A DNA stretch of 64,000 bases. Origin: PGYR01 sp041675005. GTDB lineage: Bacteria > Bacteroidota > Ignavibacteria > Kapaibacteriales > UBA2268. The stretch covers positions 7,279-71,278 of the forward strand of contig JBAYUQ010000015.1 of assembly GCA_041675005.1 (NCBI GenBank), read 5' to 3'. Position numbers and translations under genes: made by a program. This document shows positions 1 to 9,300 of the stretch, one piece after another. The notes beneath the pieces are model-generated. The model was not told the DNA's origin. It ran no database searches and saw only the letters and a program-made list of their open reading frames with translations. Positions within the stretch are counted from its first letter, which is position 1. Each line of letters opens with the position of its first letter.

Positions 1-347
1 AAGTAGTTTACCTGCAGAAAGCCGCCATAAGGAGATGAAATCGGGTTATACTCAAATATTGCTCCTAGTGAATACCCAAACCCCGTTCCATTTTCAAATA
101 GAAATTCTGGATTAAACTGAGCATGTGCCAAATTTGATGGTGCCCCTGGAGCGAAGAAATCACCAAAGTACTGATTGTATTGGGTAGTAACGCCTGCTCC
201 AAACCACAAATCTCCGTACCATCTGGTTACTACTAGTGTATCGTTATTTGGTAGCGGATTATAATCAACCATAGTACCTCTATCTTCTTCCGAAATGAGT
301 GGAAGAATAGAGAACAAAACAGTTAATATAATTATCGCTTTTTTCAT
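1..347 (-). CDS. Outer-membrane protein, N-terminal part (truncated by window edge)
   Basis: This reading frame is visible directly in the sequence and runs off the left edge, so only about 115 N-terminal residues are present. It begins MKKAIIILTVLFSILPLIS, a typical signal peptide. After that come alternating aromatic and glycine stretches (WYGDLWFGAGVTTQYNQYF and GFGYSLGAIFEYNP), which look like the first strands of an outer-membrane beta-barrel of the PorT/OMP_b-brl type. It starts 24 bp after the stop of the upstream T9SS-sorted gene and is probably the sixth gene of the surface operon. By analogy with the SprB/SprF pairing in Flavobacterium it could be an outer-membrane partner of the large surface proteins, but that is inference. 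The family cannot be fixed without the rest of the gene. Confidence 0.65.
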   Translation of the reverse strand, partial: MKKAIIILTVLFSILPLISEEDRGTMVDYNPLPNNDTLVVTRWYGDLWFGAGVTTQYNQYFGDFFAPGAPSNLAHAQFNPEFLFENGTGFGYSLGAIFEYNPISSPYGGFLQVNY

Positions 348-371
348 ACTACTAATATAACAATTTATAAT

Positions 372-1679
372 TTATTTGATTACCTGAAGTTTGAAAACCC
401 CAGTTGATTTTTCTACAGATGTATCATTAATTGGAATCGCTATCATAATAATATCATACATACCAATAGCTAGGTTCTCTGGTAAATTCACAGAGAATGT
501 GTGTGTACCAATAGCTACAAACTCATCTTCGTAAACACTTAATATTTTTCTACCTATCAAATCATAAATACCACATGTCAAGTAAACATCATCTTCTACT
601 GTATATTCTACTTGAGCGACTTTCGTTGCTGGGTTAGGGTTTGCTTGCAAATACGTTAACACAGCATTTGGTATATTAACACATGATTTGGCTAAACTAA
701 TAATATTATCAGAATCATCTTGGTAGAATAACTCATAGCAATAGACATAGTTTCTATATGAAACAGTGTCATATCTATATCTATACGATTTACCCGGTGA
801 GCGTGTACCAAGTCCAGTCATCTCAAATGCATTTTGTGGTTGGCGATAATCCGCTACGTCTGTATCATAGGTTACCAAGTCTGGGTCAGTTTCATCAAAT
901 GGCATTAGACCACGTTTGATTATAAAACCTTTGTTGAATGCTTCACTTCTTGTTTTCCATTCGCATACAACTTTCAGATTAGATGAATATCTTGCTCTGA
1001 AATATTCTAAAATCATTCTTGGACGTGCAGAATTATCATTTTTGAATAGTACAGTATTATAATTGTCACCAACCGCAGGAACATTATCTTCTGGTAAAAA
1101 CCAACCAGCAACAGTAAGTGAGTCAATTGGTAATTCTGTTTTGAATGCAAAGTCTTGGTAGTATTCTACTGGGCTTTTCCATTCAAAGCGAACTCCATCT
1201 TCCTCTTCTGTTGAGCCTCTTGGAAACGGTGAACCATCTTTTGTGTAAACAAAGTAACGGCCTAGTACAACTGCATTGCTTCCTAATAGAGGTACAAATA
1301 TAGTCGAATCGTTTGTATATGGACCTAAATATCCAAATGCAATTCTATCATCTGCTATATCTATCTGAGTAGTATATGCCCCATAAGATAAATTCGCAGG
1401 ATTTTTATAAGGTATGTCTAATTGATTTGGATGCTCTACAACACCTATATTTTTGAAATCGATATTATCATCGAAGCCAACCATAAAAGTAGAGTTTGCC
1501 CAATTCGTTAAAAATGAATCTGTCAATCTGATAGCACTGAATTGTAACATCAGTGTATCTGGTGATATAAGCTCTGAGTATATTTCTACTTGTGCAGTAG
1601 AGTCATTGACTTGCGAGACTAAGTTACTCGTACCAAAAGTCAGAGCTAGTAATATTATAAAGTAAATTTTATTTATCAT
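372..1679 (-). CDS. Secreted protein with T9SS type A C-terminal sorting domain
   Basis: This is a 435-residue exported protein of unknown function. Residues 1-22 form a signal peptide (KIYFIILLALTFGTSNLVSQ). The last 85 or so residues match the Por-secretion tail: a PNPA motif, then TKVAQVEYTV, GIYDLIGRKIL and a terminal FKLQVIK. The protein should therefore cross the outer membrane through the type IX system and be anchored or released there. The central region is predicted beta-rich and resembles no enzyme family that I can name. Its ATG overlaps the stop of the upstream 759-aa gene in a TAATG arrangement, which indicates translational coupling, and a truncated barrel-protein gene follows 24 bp downstream. 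The function is likely structural or adhesive, judged from context only. Confidence 0.8.
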   Translation of the reverse strand: MINKIYFIILLALTFGTSNLVSQVNDSTAQVEIYSELISPDTLMLQFSAIRLTDSFLTNWANSTFMVGFDDNIDFKNIGVVEHPNQLDIPYKNPANLSYGAYTTQIDIADDRIAFGYLGPYTNDSTIFVPLLGSNAVVLGRYFVYTKDGSPFPRGSTEEEDGVRFEWKSPVEYYQDFAFKTELPIDSLTVAGWFLPEDNVPAVGDNYNTVLFKNDNSARPRMILEYFRARYSSNLKVVCEWKTRSEAFNKGFIIKRGLMPFDETDPDLVTYDTDVADYRQPQNAFEMTGLGTRSPGKSYRYRYDTVSYRNYVYCYELFYQDDSDNIISLAKSCVNIPNAVLTYLQANPNPATKVAQVEYTVEDDVYLTCGIYDLIGRKILSVYEDEFVAIGTHTFSVNLPENLAIGMYDIIMIAIPINDTSVEKSTGVFKLQVIK

Positions 1680-3958
1680 TATTTTATAGGGCTAATTTGG
1701 TCTCTATTATTCCAGCTCTTATTATAATCACGAGTCGTGATTATACCGTCCATATTGAAATCTTCATTCAAATATCGATTTATCAGATTGAAGGATTCCC
1801 AAGACTTATTGTAATCATCAAAGTTTATTTCATCTATTCCATTAGCACCGAGCATAAGCTCTTGTACTGTTGTAGCCGGGTTCGGATAGTTACCAGCTGT
1901 CATACCGTATTGTACACGACCTGTTTCTGTGAAACCGACTGGTCTAGCAGACCCACCCATTAGTAATATAGGGTTTGAAAAATCATATTCAATCGCATTA
2001 TCAGCAGGGCCGATATATAATGAATCTTTAGACATAATAGTCAAGTGACTACGGTGTCGGATTGCTATCCAATAGTAACCGCCTGTTGTATCCAAATTAT
2101 TAGTTGAAAGTCTAGATAAACGTACAGGAGAACTCCCGTCTTTATCTACTATCTTACCATCTTTTCTAAGGAAACAAGTTCTAAAGTGTCTATTATTTGG
2201 TTCGAACGCTTTATCTCGGAATTCAAGCACTATCCAATCTACCACATCTGGTGGCAATTGATCTACTACGTGCAAGTCCTTGTTCGGGTCTAGATTATAA
2301 GGGTACATATCTGGTGGAGATTTAGGTACTAGACCTTTTTCTACCAACTCTGTTCCCATTTCAGTTCCTCTGTATGGACCTTCCATTAAAACTTTAGCAA
2401 GTAAGTATAAATAATCTTCTGCAGATAGTCCAACAGCGTGGTCGCCAAAGCTATTAAGTACAGCTTGTGCTGTTAACCAAGCACCGTCTTGATTTGGAAT
2501 AGTAGATGTTTGGTTATTTTCCCAAACATTTGCTGTAGAGTTCCATTTTTGAAGAACTAATTGTTCTATTTGCACCATCAATTCAGCTGGTGTTTCGTGA
2601 TTTTTTATATTGCCTTGATCTGCTGCGTCATGTTTCCATGAGTAACCTACATTCAACGCTTGAGCTGATGCTAAATCATCACCTTGATCGTTTTGAGCGA
2701 AAAATGCGTAAGTACGTTGTACTTTCTTATCACCCAAACGAGGATTGATAGACCAACGACGTCCGGGCTTAACATCGAATGTCAACGTAGAGATACCATC
2801 TGGATTAGATGGGTCACTGAATGATGCGAATGTTGTTCTATTATTAAACAGGTTGTTTGTACCATCATAAGATAGGTTAGTTCTTTTGAATTTACCTTCT
2901 ATTTCAGTATCGCCATTGAATTCTGGGTCATTATTTGCAGTGTAAGTTAGTGTATGCTCCGAAGTGATTTGGTCTGCACCGTCAACTTCATAAGCTTTTA
3001 TATTATCACCAACTAGTATTCTCTTATTTGCAGTTGCATCTTTACTCAGGATTATACCACCACCATTCTCTACTAATAGTTCTTGAAGTGGGTCAACCGA
3101 AGTAGGAATCTCACCCCCAGTCAACATTTGACCACTACCTATATAGTTCACATCTAATCTACCCTCGAGTATTGGCTCATTAGAAAGTGAGCCTCCGAAG
3201 TTACGAACGATTGTAGAAGAATCTGCCATTTTAAAATTAGCGTCAATTGAGTTACGTAACTCACCTGATGTCAATCTTAATTCGCGAGCAACAGTGAATC
3301 CGTTTGGAGTGTTGCCTGTTTTGTTTACTACGTCTGCACCAGTCGAATTGTCTAACTCTAGGTTAGCAAATCTACCATTTCCAGATATATTCTGTGCTGC
3401 AGTTCCGATTAATATATATTTACCATAAGTAAACGCAGGGTTTATATTACCGTTGTGTTCTGTTTCATTCAACGAATGTATTTCTATTCCCGTAGAGTTT
3501 TTATTCCATATTATTGAGGCACTGTCACCAGAGAAGAAATAATTTCTTGACTCTAGGATTGCTCCGTTAGTTCTAAGTTCTTTAGTACCTTTTCCTTTTA
3601 GCAATATATTATTATAACTAATTTGTGGTACGTTTCTTACTTCCTTGTTATTATCAATAATAACTGTACCGTCTATAGAAAGCTGAGATATTCTAGCTAT
3701 ATGACCAAAAGATTCAATAGTTCCTTGGTTATTGATAAAACCATCGGAAGTCATACCCGCTTGTTCTTCAATTTCAATTCTTGCATTCACACTATTCTCT
3801 ATTTTACCACCAACATCATTAGACAATGAGTTTTTCTTGATGATAATTTTCCCTTGATTATTGATAGTTCCAGTAGAACTATTAACTAATCCTTGTTGGG
3901 ATATTAGAATAGTTGACGGTAAAATCAAAGTTAGGAATATGTATAGAGTTTTTTTCAT
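1679..3958 (-). CDS. Secreted surface protein with dockerin-like C-terminus
   Basis: This 759-residue exported protein has a signal peptide (KKTLYIFLTLILPSTILIS) and then short repeats of the form N-N-Q-G-x-I (GTINNQGKIII, FINNQGTIESFG). These align with the N-terminus of the upstream 742-aa protein. A middle region (EGKFKRT, RRWSINP, RTYAFF, NVGYSW) also has a counterpart there, so the two are paralogues. Near residue 660 is a GGYYWIAIRHRSHLTIMS block, common in FCB surface proteins ahead of dockerin-like ends. The final 60 residues carry two YNKSW segments, the second after a calcium-loop-like DFNMDGIITTRDYN. The role is probably a cell-surface structural component. The gene overlaps the following gene by one base and starts 71 bp after the preceding one. 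Confidence 0.75.
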   Translation of the reverse strand: MKKTLYIFLTLILPSTILISQQGLVNSSTGTINNQGKIIIKKNSLSNDVGGKIENSVNARIEIEEQAGMTSDGFINNQGTIESFGHIARISQLSIDGTVIIDNNKEVRNVPQISYNNILLKGKGTKELRTNGAILESRNYFFSGDSASIIWNKNSTGIEIHSLNETEHNGNINPAFTYGKYILIGTAAQNISGNGRFANLELDNSTGADVVNKTGNTPNGFTVARELRLTSGELRNSIDANFKMADSSTIVRNFGGSLSNEPILEGRLDVNYIGSGQMLTGGEIPTSVDPLQELLVENGGGIILSKDATANKRILVGDNIKAYEVDGADQITSEHTLTYTANNDPEFNGDTEIEGKFKRTNLSYDGTNNLFNNRTTFASFSDPSNPDGISTLTFDVKPGRRWSINPRLGDKKVQRTYAFFAQNDQGDDLASAQALNVGYSWKHDAADQGNIKNHETPAELMVQIEQLVLQKWNSTANVWENNQTSTIPNQDGAWLTAQAVLNSFGDHAVGLSAEDYLYLLAKVLMEGPYRGTEMGTELVEKGLVPKSPPDMYPYNLDPNKDLHVVDQLPPDVVDWIVLEFRDKAFEPNNRHFRTCFLRKDGKIVDKDGSSPVRLSRLSTNNLDTTGGYYWIAIRHRSHLTIMSKDSLYIGPADNAIEYDFSNPILLMGGSARPVGFTETGRVQYGMTAGNYPNPATTVQELMLGANGIDEINFDDYNKSWESFNLINRYLNEDFNMDGIITTRDYNKSWNNRDQISPIK

Positions 3959-3979
3959 TTATTTTTATTTTTTTTAATA

Positions 3980-4014
3980 ATTAATCGGAAGGCCATTTTG
4001 ACCTTCCGATAATT
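3980..4014 (-). promoter_or_regulatory. Intra-operon hairpin between the 742-aa and 759-aa genes
   Basis: A perfect 9-bp stem (ATCGGAAGG paired with CCTTCCGAT, positions 3984-3992 and 4002-4010) has a 9-base loop and A/T-rich flanks that extend it. It starts about 20 bp after the stop of the 742-aa gene. On the transcribed (minus) strand it is followed by an A-rich and not a U-rich stretch, so it does not look like a full intrinsic terminator. A role in mRNA processing, stability or partial attenuation is possible. Confidence 0.5.
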
Positions 4015-4029
4015 AAATATCAAATCAGA

Positions 4030-6258
4030 TTATTGACCGATAGATAGAATACCACCAACGTTCATAGGACCGTTGTTTATTACACTACCTTTTACAAATA
4101 ATTCAGGTACGAAAGCATTACTACTATTCGCATCACCAAATACTAATAGACCACCGATATAATTTGTCGCAACATCAGCTAAACCAATTTCATCAGCAAG
4201 TGCTGGTATATTTGGAGTAGCAGCGCCTAAAGCACCAATCAATACACTACCAGTACCATTAGGACCAGGAGTACTTGTTTCGAAAGGAACAGTTATATCA
4301 GATGAACCAACTAATAATGTTGGAGTTGGATAAGTACCATCTGGAGAGATGATATTAATAGCAGCCGCTAACTCAGTAGGGTGTAACTCATCGCCAGAGA
4401 AATTATCAACATTTCTTGTGAAACCAGCCCAAACGTTGTGACGTACTAAAACAGAGTCAAATGCAAGTGGTTGTTCACCAGCATCCCAAGTAGCAGGATT
4501 TGACCATCTACCAGGATTAATTGAAGCAACAATACCAGGACCAGCTCTTAGTATCAATTCGTTTGAAGCGAAGAATCCAGCATCTCCAATAGCATCTACA
4601 TCAGCAGCAGTATAAGTGATACCCGGTAGAGCAACTGAACCAAAAGTAGCACCAGATGCAACCCTTGTATAAGCTTGACCAGTACCAACTCTCTCGATGT
4701 CAGAACCATCAGCTTTACCTTCTAAGAATCGAATTTGGTCTTCAGTATAACCTGCAGTCCAAGTAGCTTCTGTTCTATCAGTCTGAGTATAACCAACTTT
4801 AACAGTAGATGTGAACCCAGTGTTATCGTAAGCTATATTAACATCTCTTTTAATGTCTCTAGTTGGGTCATATTGTTGAGTTTGACCATCTTTATCCATA
4901 TTAACTTGGAAGAAAGTTCCAGTTGAAGGAGCAGTAGCAAAGTTAACAGAAGTAGCAGAGTTACCATATACATAATCAGTACCAGTTACAAATGCATGAG
5001 TTCTTCTAAATTTACCAATTACTTCTTCAAGACCAGCATAAACAACGTCTCCTACAGAAGAATTTTGTAAGTTAACATAACCATCAGTTGTACCAATCAT
5101 ATCTAAGTCAAATCCACCAGCAAGTTGAATTGCAGTAGCAACGTTGATATCAGGGACACCACCAACAGCAGTACCGTTAGCTTGGATATCAGCAGCAGTT
5201 CTGTTCAATTTCAAGGTACCGTAAGGGTTTGTAGATGCAGTAGTTATAATACCAGTAGTAGCACCATCTTGATACTCTACAGTAGATGTAGCAGCAAAAG
5301 TTTGGTTAGTACGTGTAAGATCACCGTTAGCAAATGCACCATTTACGTTTAAAATACCAGTACCATTAACAGCTAAATCGCCAGTAGCTGAAACTAAGTT
5401 CAATTGACCAGTAACAGTAGTAGTAGTAGTAGTTTCTAGAGTTAAAGTACCATTATCAACAATAGCATTAGCAGCTATAGCATTTGCAGTACCACTCAAA
5501 GTAGCTGTACCTGCATTAAGTAAAGAGAAATCACCAGCACCAGCTGCTTGAGTGAAGTTACCTTTAGCATCTAAAGCCCCAAGTAAAGTTCCATCAACAA
5601 CAAATCCACCACCAACTGTAGTAGCTGCGATGTCAGTTGTTCCATTAACTAAAGCAACGCCAACAGATAAAGTTTTAAGTGCAGGGTTAGTAAAAGCAAG
5701 GTTATTGTAACCAGTACCATTAGTTAAATTTTCACCAGCAACAGATTGAGCGGCAACATAAGGAGCAACACCACCATCATAAGTTACAGTAGAACCAGTA
5801 TATGTTCTATTACCACCAGCTATATCATAATTACTTGCTATAAAGTAGCTTAGTGTATTAGGACCAGCATTGTGAGTGAATTCTTTTACTGATTGACCTT
5901 TTACATCTAAATTAGCATAGAAACCGTTGTGAACTCTTTGAGGAGAAGCAGCAGTATCTCTAGCATAACTAACCTTACCTGGAAGACGTAAAGCGGCAGA
6001 AGAAGTAAGTGTATTAGCACCATTGAAAGTTTGTGCATTTCCTAAGATTAGGATTTGACCATCATTGGTAATATTGCCAATAGGAGCATCATTTTGGAAA
6101 TTCCCATTGTTAGATCTGAACTTCACAGTACCTTGATTGTTGAAAGTACCAGTCGGACCTACAACAAGATTTTGTGCTTCAGCAGCAGTTGAAAATAGTA
6201 CAAGTCCAACTGCGAAAGCAGCTATTCTTGAACCTTGTTTTGTAATGAATTTATTCAT
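4030..6258 (-). CDS. Secreted Ala/Thr-rich surface protein, paralogue of its neighbours
   Basis: This 742-residue protein starts at the ATG at 6258, which sits 4 bases after a perfect GGAGGG. A longer TTG-initiated reading would place that site inside the gene. The signal peptide (RIAAFAVGLVLFSTAAEAQ) is followed by a GTFNNQGTVKF segment and low-complexity Ala/Thr/Gly/Asn-rich sequence, including a run of Thr encoded by a trinucleotide repeat near 5420. A single WSNPATWDAGE module near residue 580 resembles the seven W-x5-W modules of the 4,076-aa protein. The C-terminus, GSVINN then GGILSIGQ, matches the end of that giant protein. There is no Por-tail motif. It is probably a structural component of the same surface assembly; no enzymatic motif is visible. 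Confidence 0.75.
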   Translation of the reverse strand: MNKFITKQGSRIAAFAVGLVLFSTAAEAQNLVVGPTGTFNNQGTVKFRSNNGNFQNDAPIGNITNDGQILILGNAQTFNGANTLTSSAALRLPGKVSYARDTAASPQRVHNGFYANLDVKGQSVKEFTHNAGPNTLSYFIASNYDIAGGNRTYTGSTVTYDGGVAPYVAAQSVAGENLTNGTGYNNLAFTNPALKTLSVGVALVNGTTDIAATTVGGGFVVDGTLLGALDAKGNFTQAAGAGDFSLLNAGTATLSGTANAIAANAIVDNGTLTLETTTTTTVTGQLNLVSATGDLAVNGTGILNVNGAFANGDLTRTNQTFAATSTVEYQDGATTGIITTASTNPYGTLKLNRTAADIQANGTAVGGVPDINVATAIQLAGGFDLDMIGTTDGYVNLQNSSVGDVVYAGLEEVIGKFRRTHAFVTGTDYVYGNSATSVNFATAPSTGTFFQVNMDKDGQTQQYDPTRDIKRDVNIAYDNTGFTSTVKVGYTQTDRTEATWTAGYTEDQIRFLEGKADGSDIERVGTGQAYTRVASGATFGSVALPGITYTAADVDAIGDAGFFASNELILRAGPGIVASINPGRWSNPATWDAGEQPLAFDSVLVRHNVWAGFTRNVDNFSGDELHPTELAAAINIISPDGTYPTPTLLVGSSDITVPFETSTPGPNGTGSVLIGALGAATPNIPALADEIGLADVATNYIGGLLVFGDANSSNAFVPELFVKGSVINNGPMNVGGILSIGQ

Positions 6259-6262
6259 GATT

Positions 6263-6268
6263 CCCTCC
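6263..6268 (-). promoter_or_regulatory. Strong Shine-Dalgarno GGAGGG deciding the start at 6258
   Basis: GGAGGG lies 4 bases before the ATG at 6258. Most other genes in the window have no recognisable Shine-Dalgarno, so this strong site both fixes the start and suggests that the 742-aa protein is made at a high rate, possibly in excess of its operon partners. Confidence 0.65.
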
Positions 6269-6360
6269 AAAGGAATTGTTAAAAATTAAATGTAATTCTA
6301 TTATTAATACTAATTTATTGTATTTCATATTTTTTACCAATAAGTATTACTACTGAAATT

Positions 6361-9300
6361 CTATTGACCAATTTCCAGAATACCCTTGTTGTCTATATTC
6401 GCATTGTTTATCACACTTCCATCTACTGTTAGTGCATCTACACCTACTTGGTTATCCAAAGTAGCATTATTTATTATCGTCAAATCTTTTCTTATTAGCA
6501 ATGGTGCTGACACCGATTTCAATCCAGTATTGTTCAATACGCAATATCCTAGTCCAGAAACTAAGTTAACTGGTAGATTAGATATTGTCTGAGCTGAACC
6601 GTAGAACTCCACTATACTGTTAATGTCTAGTACGTATGTAGCATAGTTATTAACAGAAGTCAATAGATTATTAGTTCCAGATATACTCAGCTTAGCATTA
6701 GCATCGATACTCATAGTACCAGTTCCATCAGAATTAGCTGTTAGAGTATTGATATCAGCGATACCAGTTTGAACTCTCATATTTCCTTCAACTATCACAT
6801 TACTTTGGAAAGTAACAGTGTTATTGTTCACAAGACCAGTGTTATTCACAGCTATATTTTCTACATTCAACGGTAGTCCGTTACCAGTTACTTGGTTCGT
6901 AGTACCATTATACTCAAAGCTAGATCTTAGCGGAGCAGTTGCAAATGTCCTAACTACTGATGCCTGAATATTACCTGTCGCGTTTCCTAGAGCAGTAATA
7001 CCATCAGCTGAGCCAACACCGAGAGTAGATAATTCACCCATAGTGAAATGATCACCAGTTATAGTATTAGTACCAGTCATCAGAGTACCAGTATTAGTAG
7101 AGCTAGTACCAAGAGCAACCCCACCAATAGCCACAGTTCCTGCAACATCGAGAGTAATAATGTGGTCATTAACACCAGCATTACCACCACCCACGACTAC
7201 TGAATCTTGAACCGCATTAGGGTAAACACCAGTTGCGAATATAGGGCCTATGTGAGTAGAGTTTGCTGTCCATGAATTTGGATTAGTCCAATTACCAGTC
7301 ATACGACTATAGAATATTCTTCTGAATGCAATCAACTCTGCAAGAGTCCAATCACCAAGCATATCAGCTGGGTTAAATGAAGCAGGGGTTGAGAACGTAT
7401 TATTAGCTAAGTTGATACCAGTATTATATGTAGTCCAAGCCCCCGGAGTACCTTCACCCGGTTCAGACCATTTACCAGTTCTATCATAATCAGATTCAGT
7501 ACCACGTATATCTAAGTCATTGTAATTGAATACAAATTGACCGGTAATAGTAGTAGTAGCACTATTGATTTCCCAATATCTAGCGATATAATCACTAGCA
7601 TCAGAAGAGACTTCGTTATGAGCACCAAGAGGATTCGCATTAGAACCAACATTAGTTTTCAAGCAAATATCACCATCAGCACCAATAGCATCAGTAGTCA
7701 TAGTAGCAGGAGCATATAAATCATTGCCACCTTCTACTGAGCCAACTGGCCATGTGTAAGTACCGTTAGTAGTAACTGTACGGCATAGTGAGCCGCCAGT
7801 TTTTGAAGTTCTTATATATCTAAGTGGGCCATCAGAGCCACCTGTTATTGCGTTCGGATTAGGATTAGTCACACTAAGATTACCACCAGTCCCCAATTCG
7901 AAGATTTGTGGGTTCACATTAGCACCAACTAATAAATTCACAGCACCAGTTACTATTGCAGGAGTATTCAATAATCCAATACCAGCACCAGCACCTCTGT
8001 CCATATTCAAATCACAGAATGTAAGTGTACCCGGCCCGTTCAATGCTTGATTAGAAGCACCACTACCTTGTAGAGTGAAATCAGAACATATAGGATTACC
8101 GTTAATATCTTCGTTTAATACTAGAGGTTCAGTAGTAGATAAATTACCTAGTAAATTCAGGTTGTTACCATCAACGGAGTGACGCAAATCACCATCAGTT
8201 ATAACCACATCGCCAGTTATAGTATAATCATTGTCGCCAATAGCAACAGTATTATCACCCGGAGGTCCTGAGTTATTAATAGTAAGTGATTGTATAGTAG
8301 TCGGGAACTCATTACCAAATATCTGGTCAGTTGTTCCAGAGAATATAAAGTTTATATCTGTATCAATAGTCTTGTTGTCGAATCTAGTCCAACTTATATT
8401 ATCGTCAGAGTCAATACCAAATTCAGATTTATTGTCAATAGTACCACCAGTCAAATCAAAAGTACTAGTAGGATCACTACCACCAACATATTTACCCAAT
8501 CCGATAACGAAAGTAGAATTATCTTTAATTGTTAGTGCTGATACTTGAGGAATAGTATCCAAATTGATAATATCACTATCATCTATAAACACAATATCTT
8601 CCATTTCAGTAGGATCGTTATTAGGGTACGTACCTCCTGGAGGTAATATAGTGCCACCTATATCCAAAGCCCAAGAAGCATTATCAGTCCAAGGACCATT
8701 AGAATTACTATAGAATATTCTTTGAGGTTTTTCACCAATATAGAAGTTTCCGAAATCTTCCCAAAGAAGAGAAGTAGCCGAAAGCTCAACATCAGCATTA
8801 CCAGTGTTCCACTGTAAATCAGTTTTTTGTCTTTGGTACCAGATAGGGAAAGTTGCAGGTTGCAAAGTTTCTCTTCTAATAACAGCTTTAGTATCATCAA
8901 TAGCAGCTAGTTCAGTTGCAGGGAATTCGAATTTAGTATCGAATTTTCTAGCGCCCAAATCAACAGTAATATCGCCTTTAGATATTTTCCAGAATCTTTC
9001 TATTCTCTTAGCTGGGTCTAATCTATTACCCCACATTGGTTCAACAGGAACTGGCTCGAGTGCAATAGCATCGAATCCACCAGCTACACCGCCAGCACCA
9101 TTGTCAGTAGTAACAGTAACAGGAGTATAAATATCATTTAGACCGATAGCGAATTGTTTAGAGTCTATACCTGATGCAAAATATCTTTGCATAGTACCAT
9201 CTACGTAACCAGTACCAGTTCTACTAACAGTAGCACCATTACCAACTATTACTTTTCTATCATCAGTTCTAACTTTAATAAGAGTAGTGTCTAATAGATT

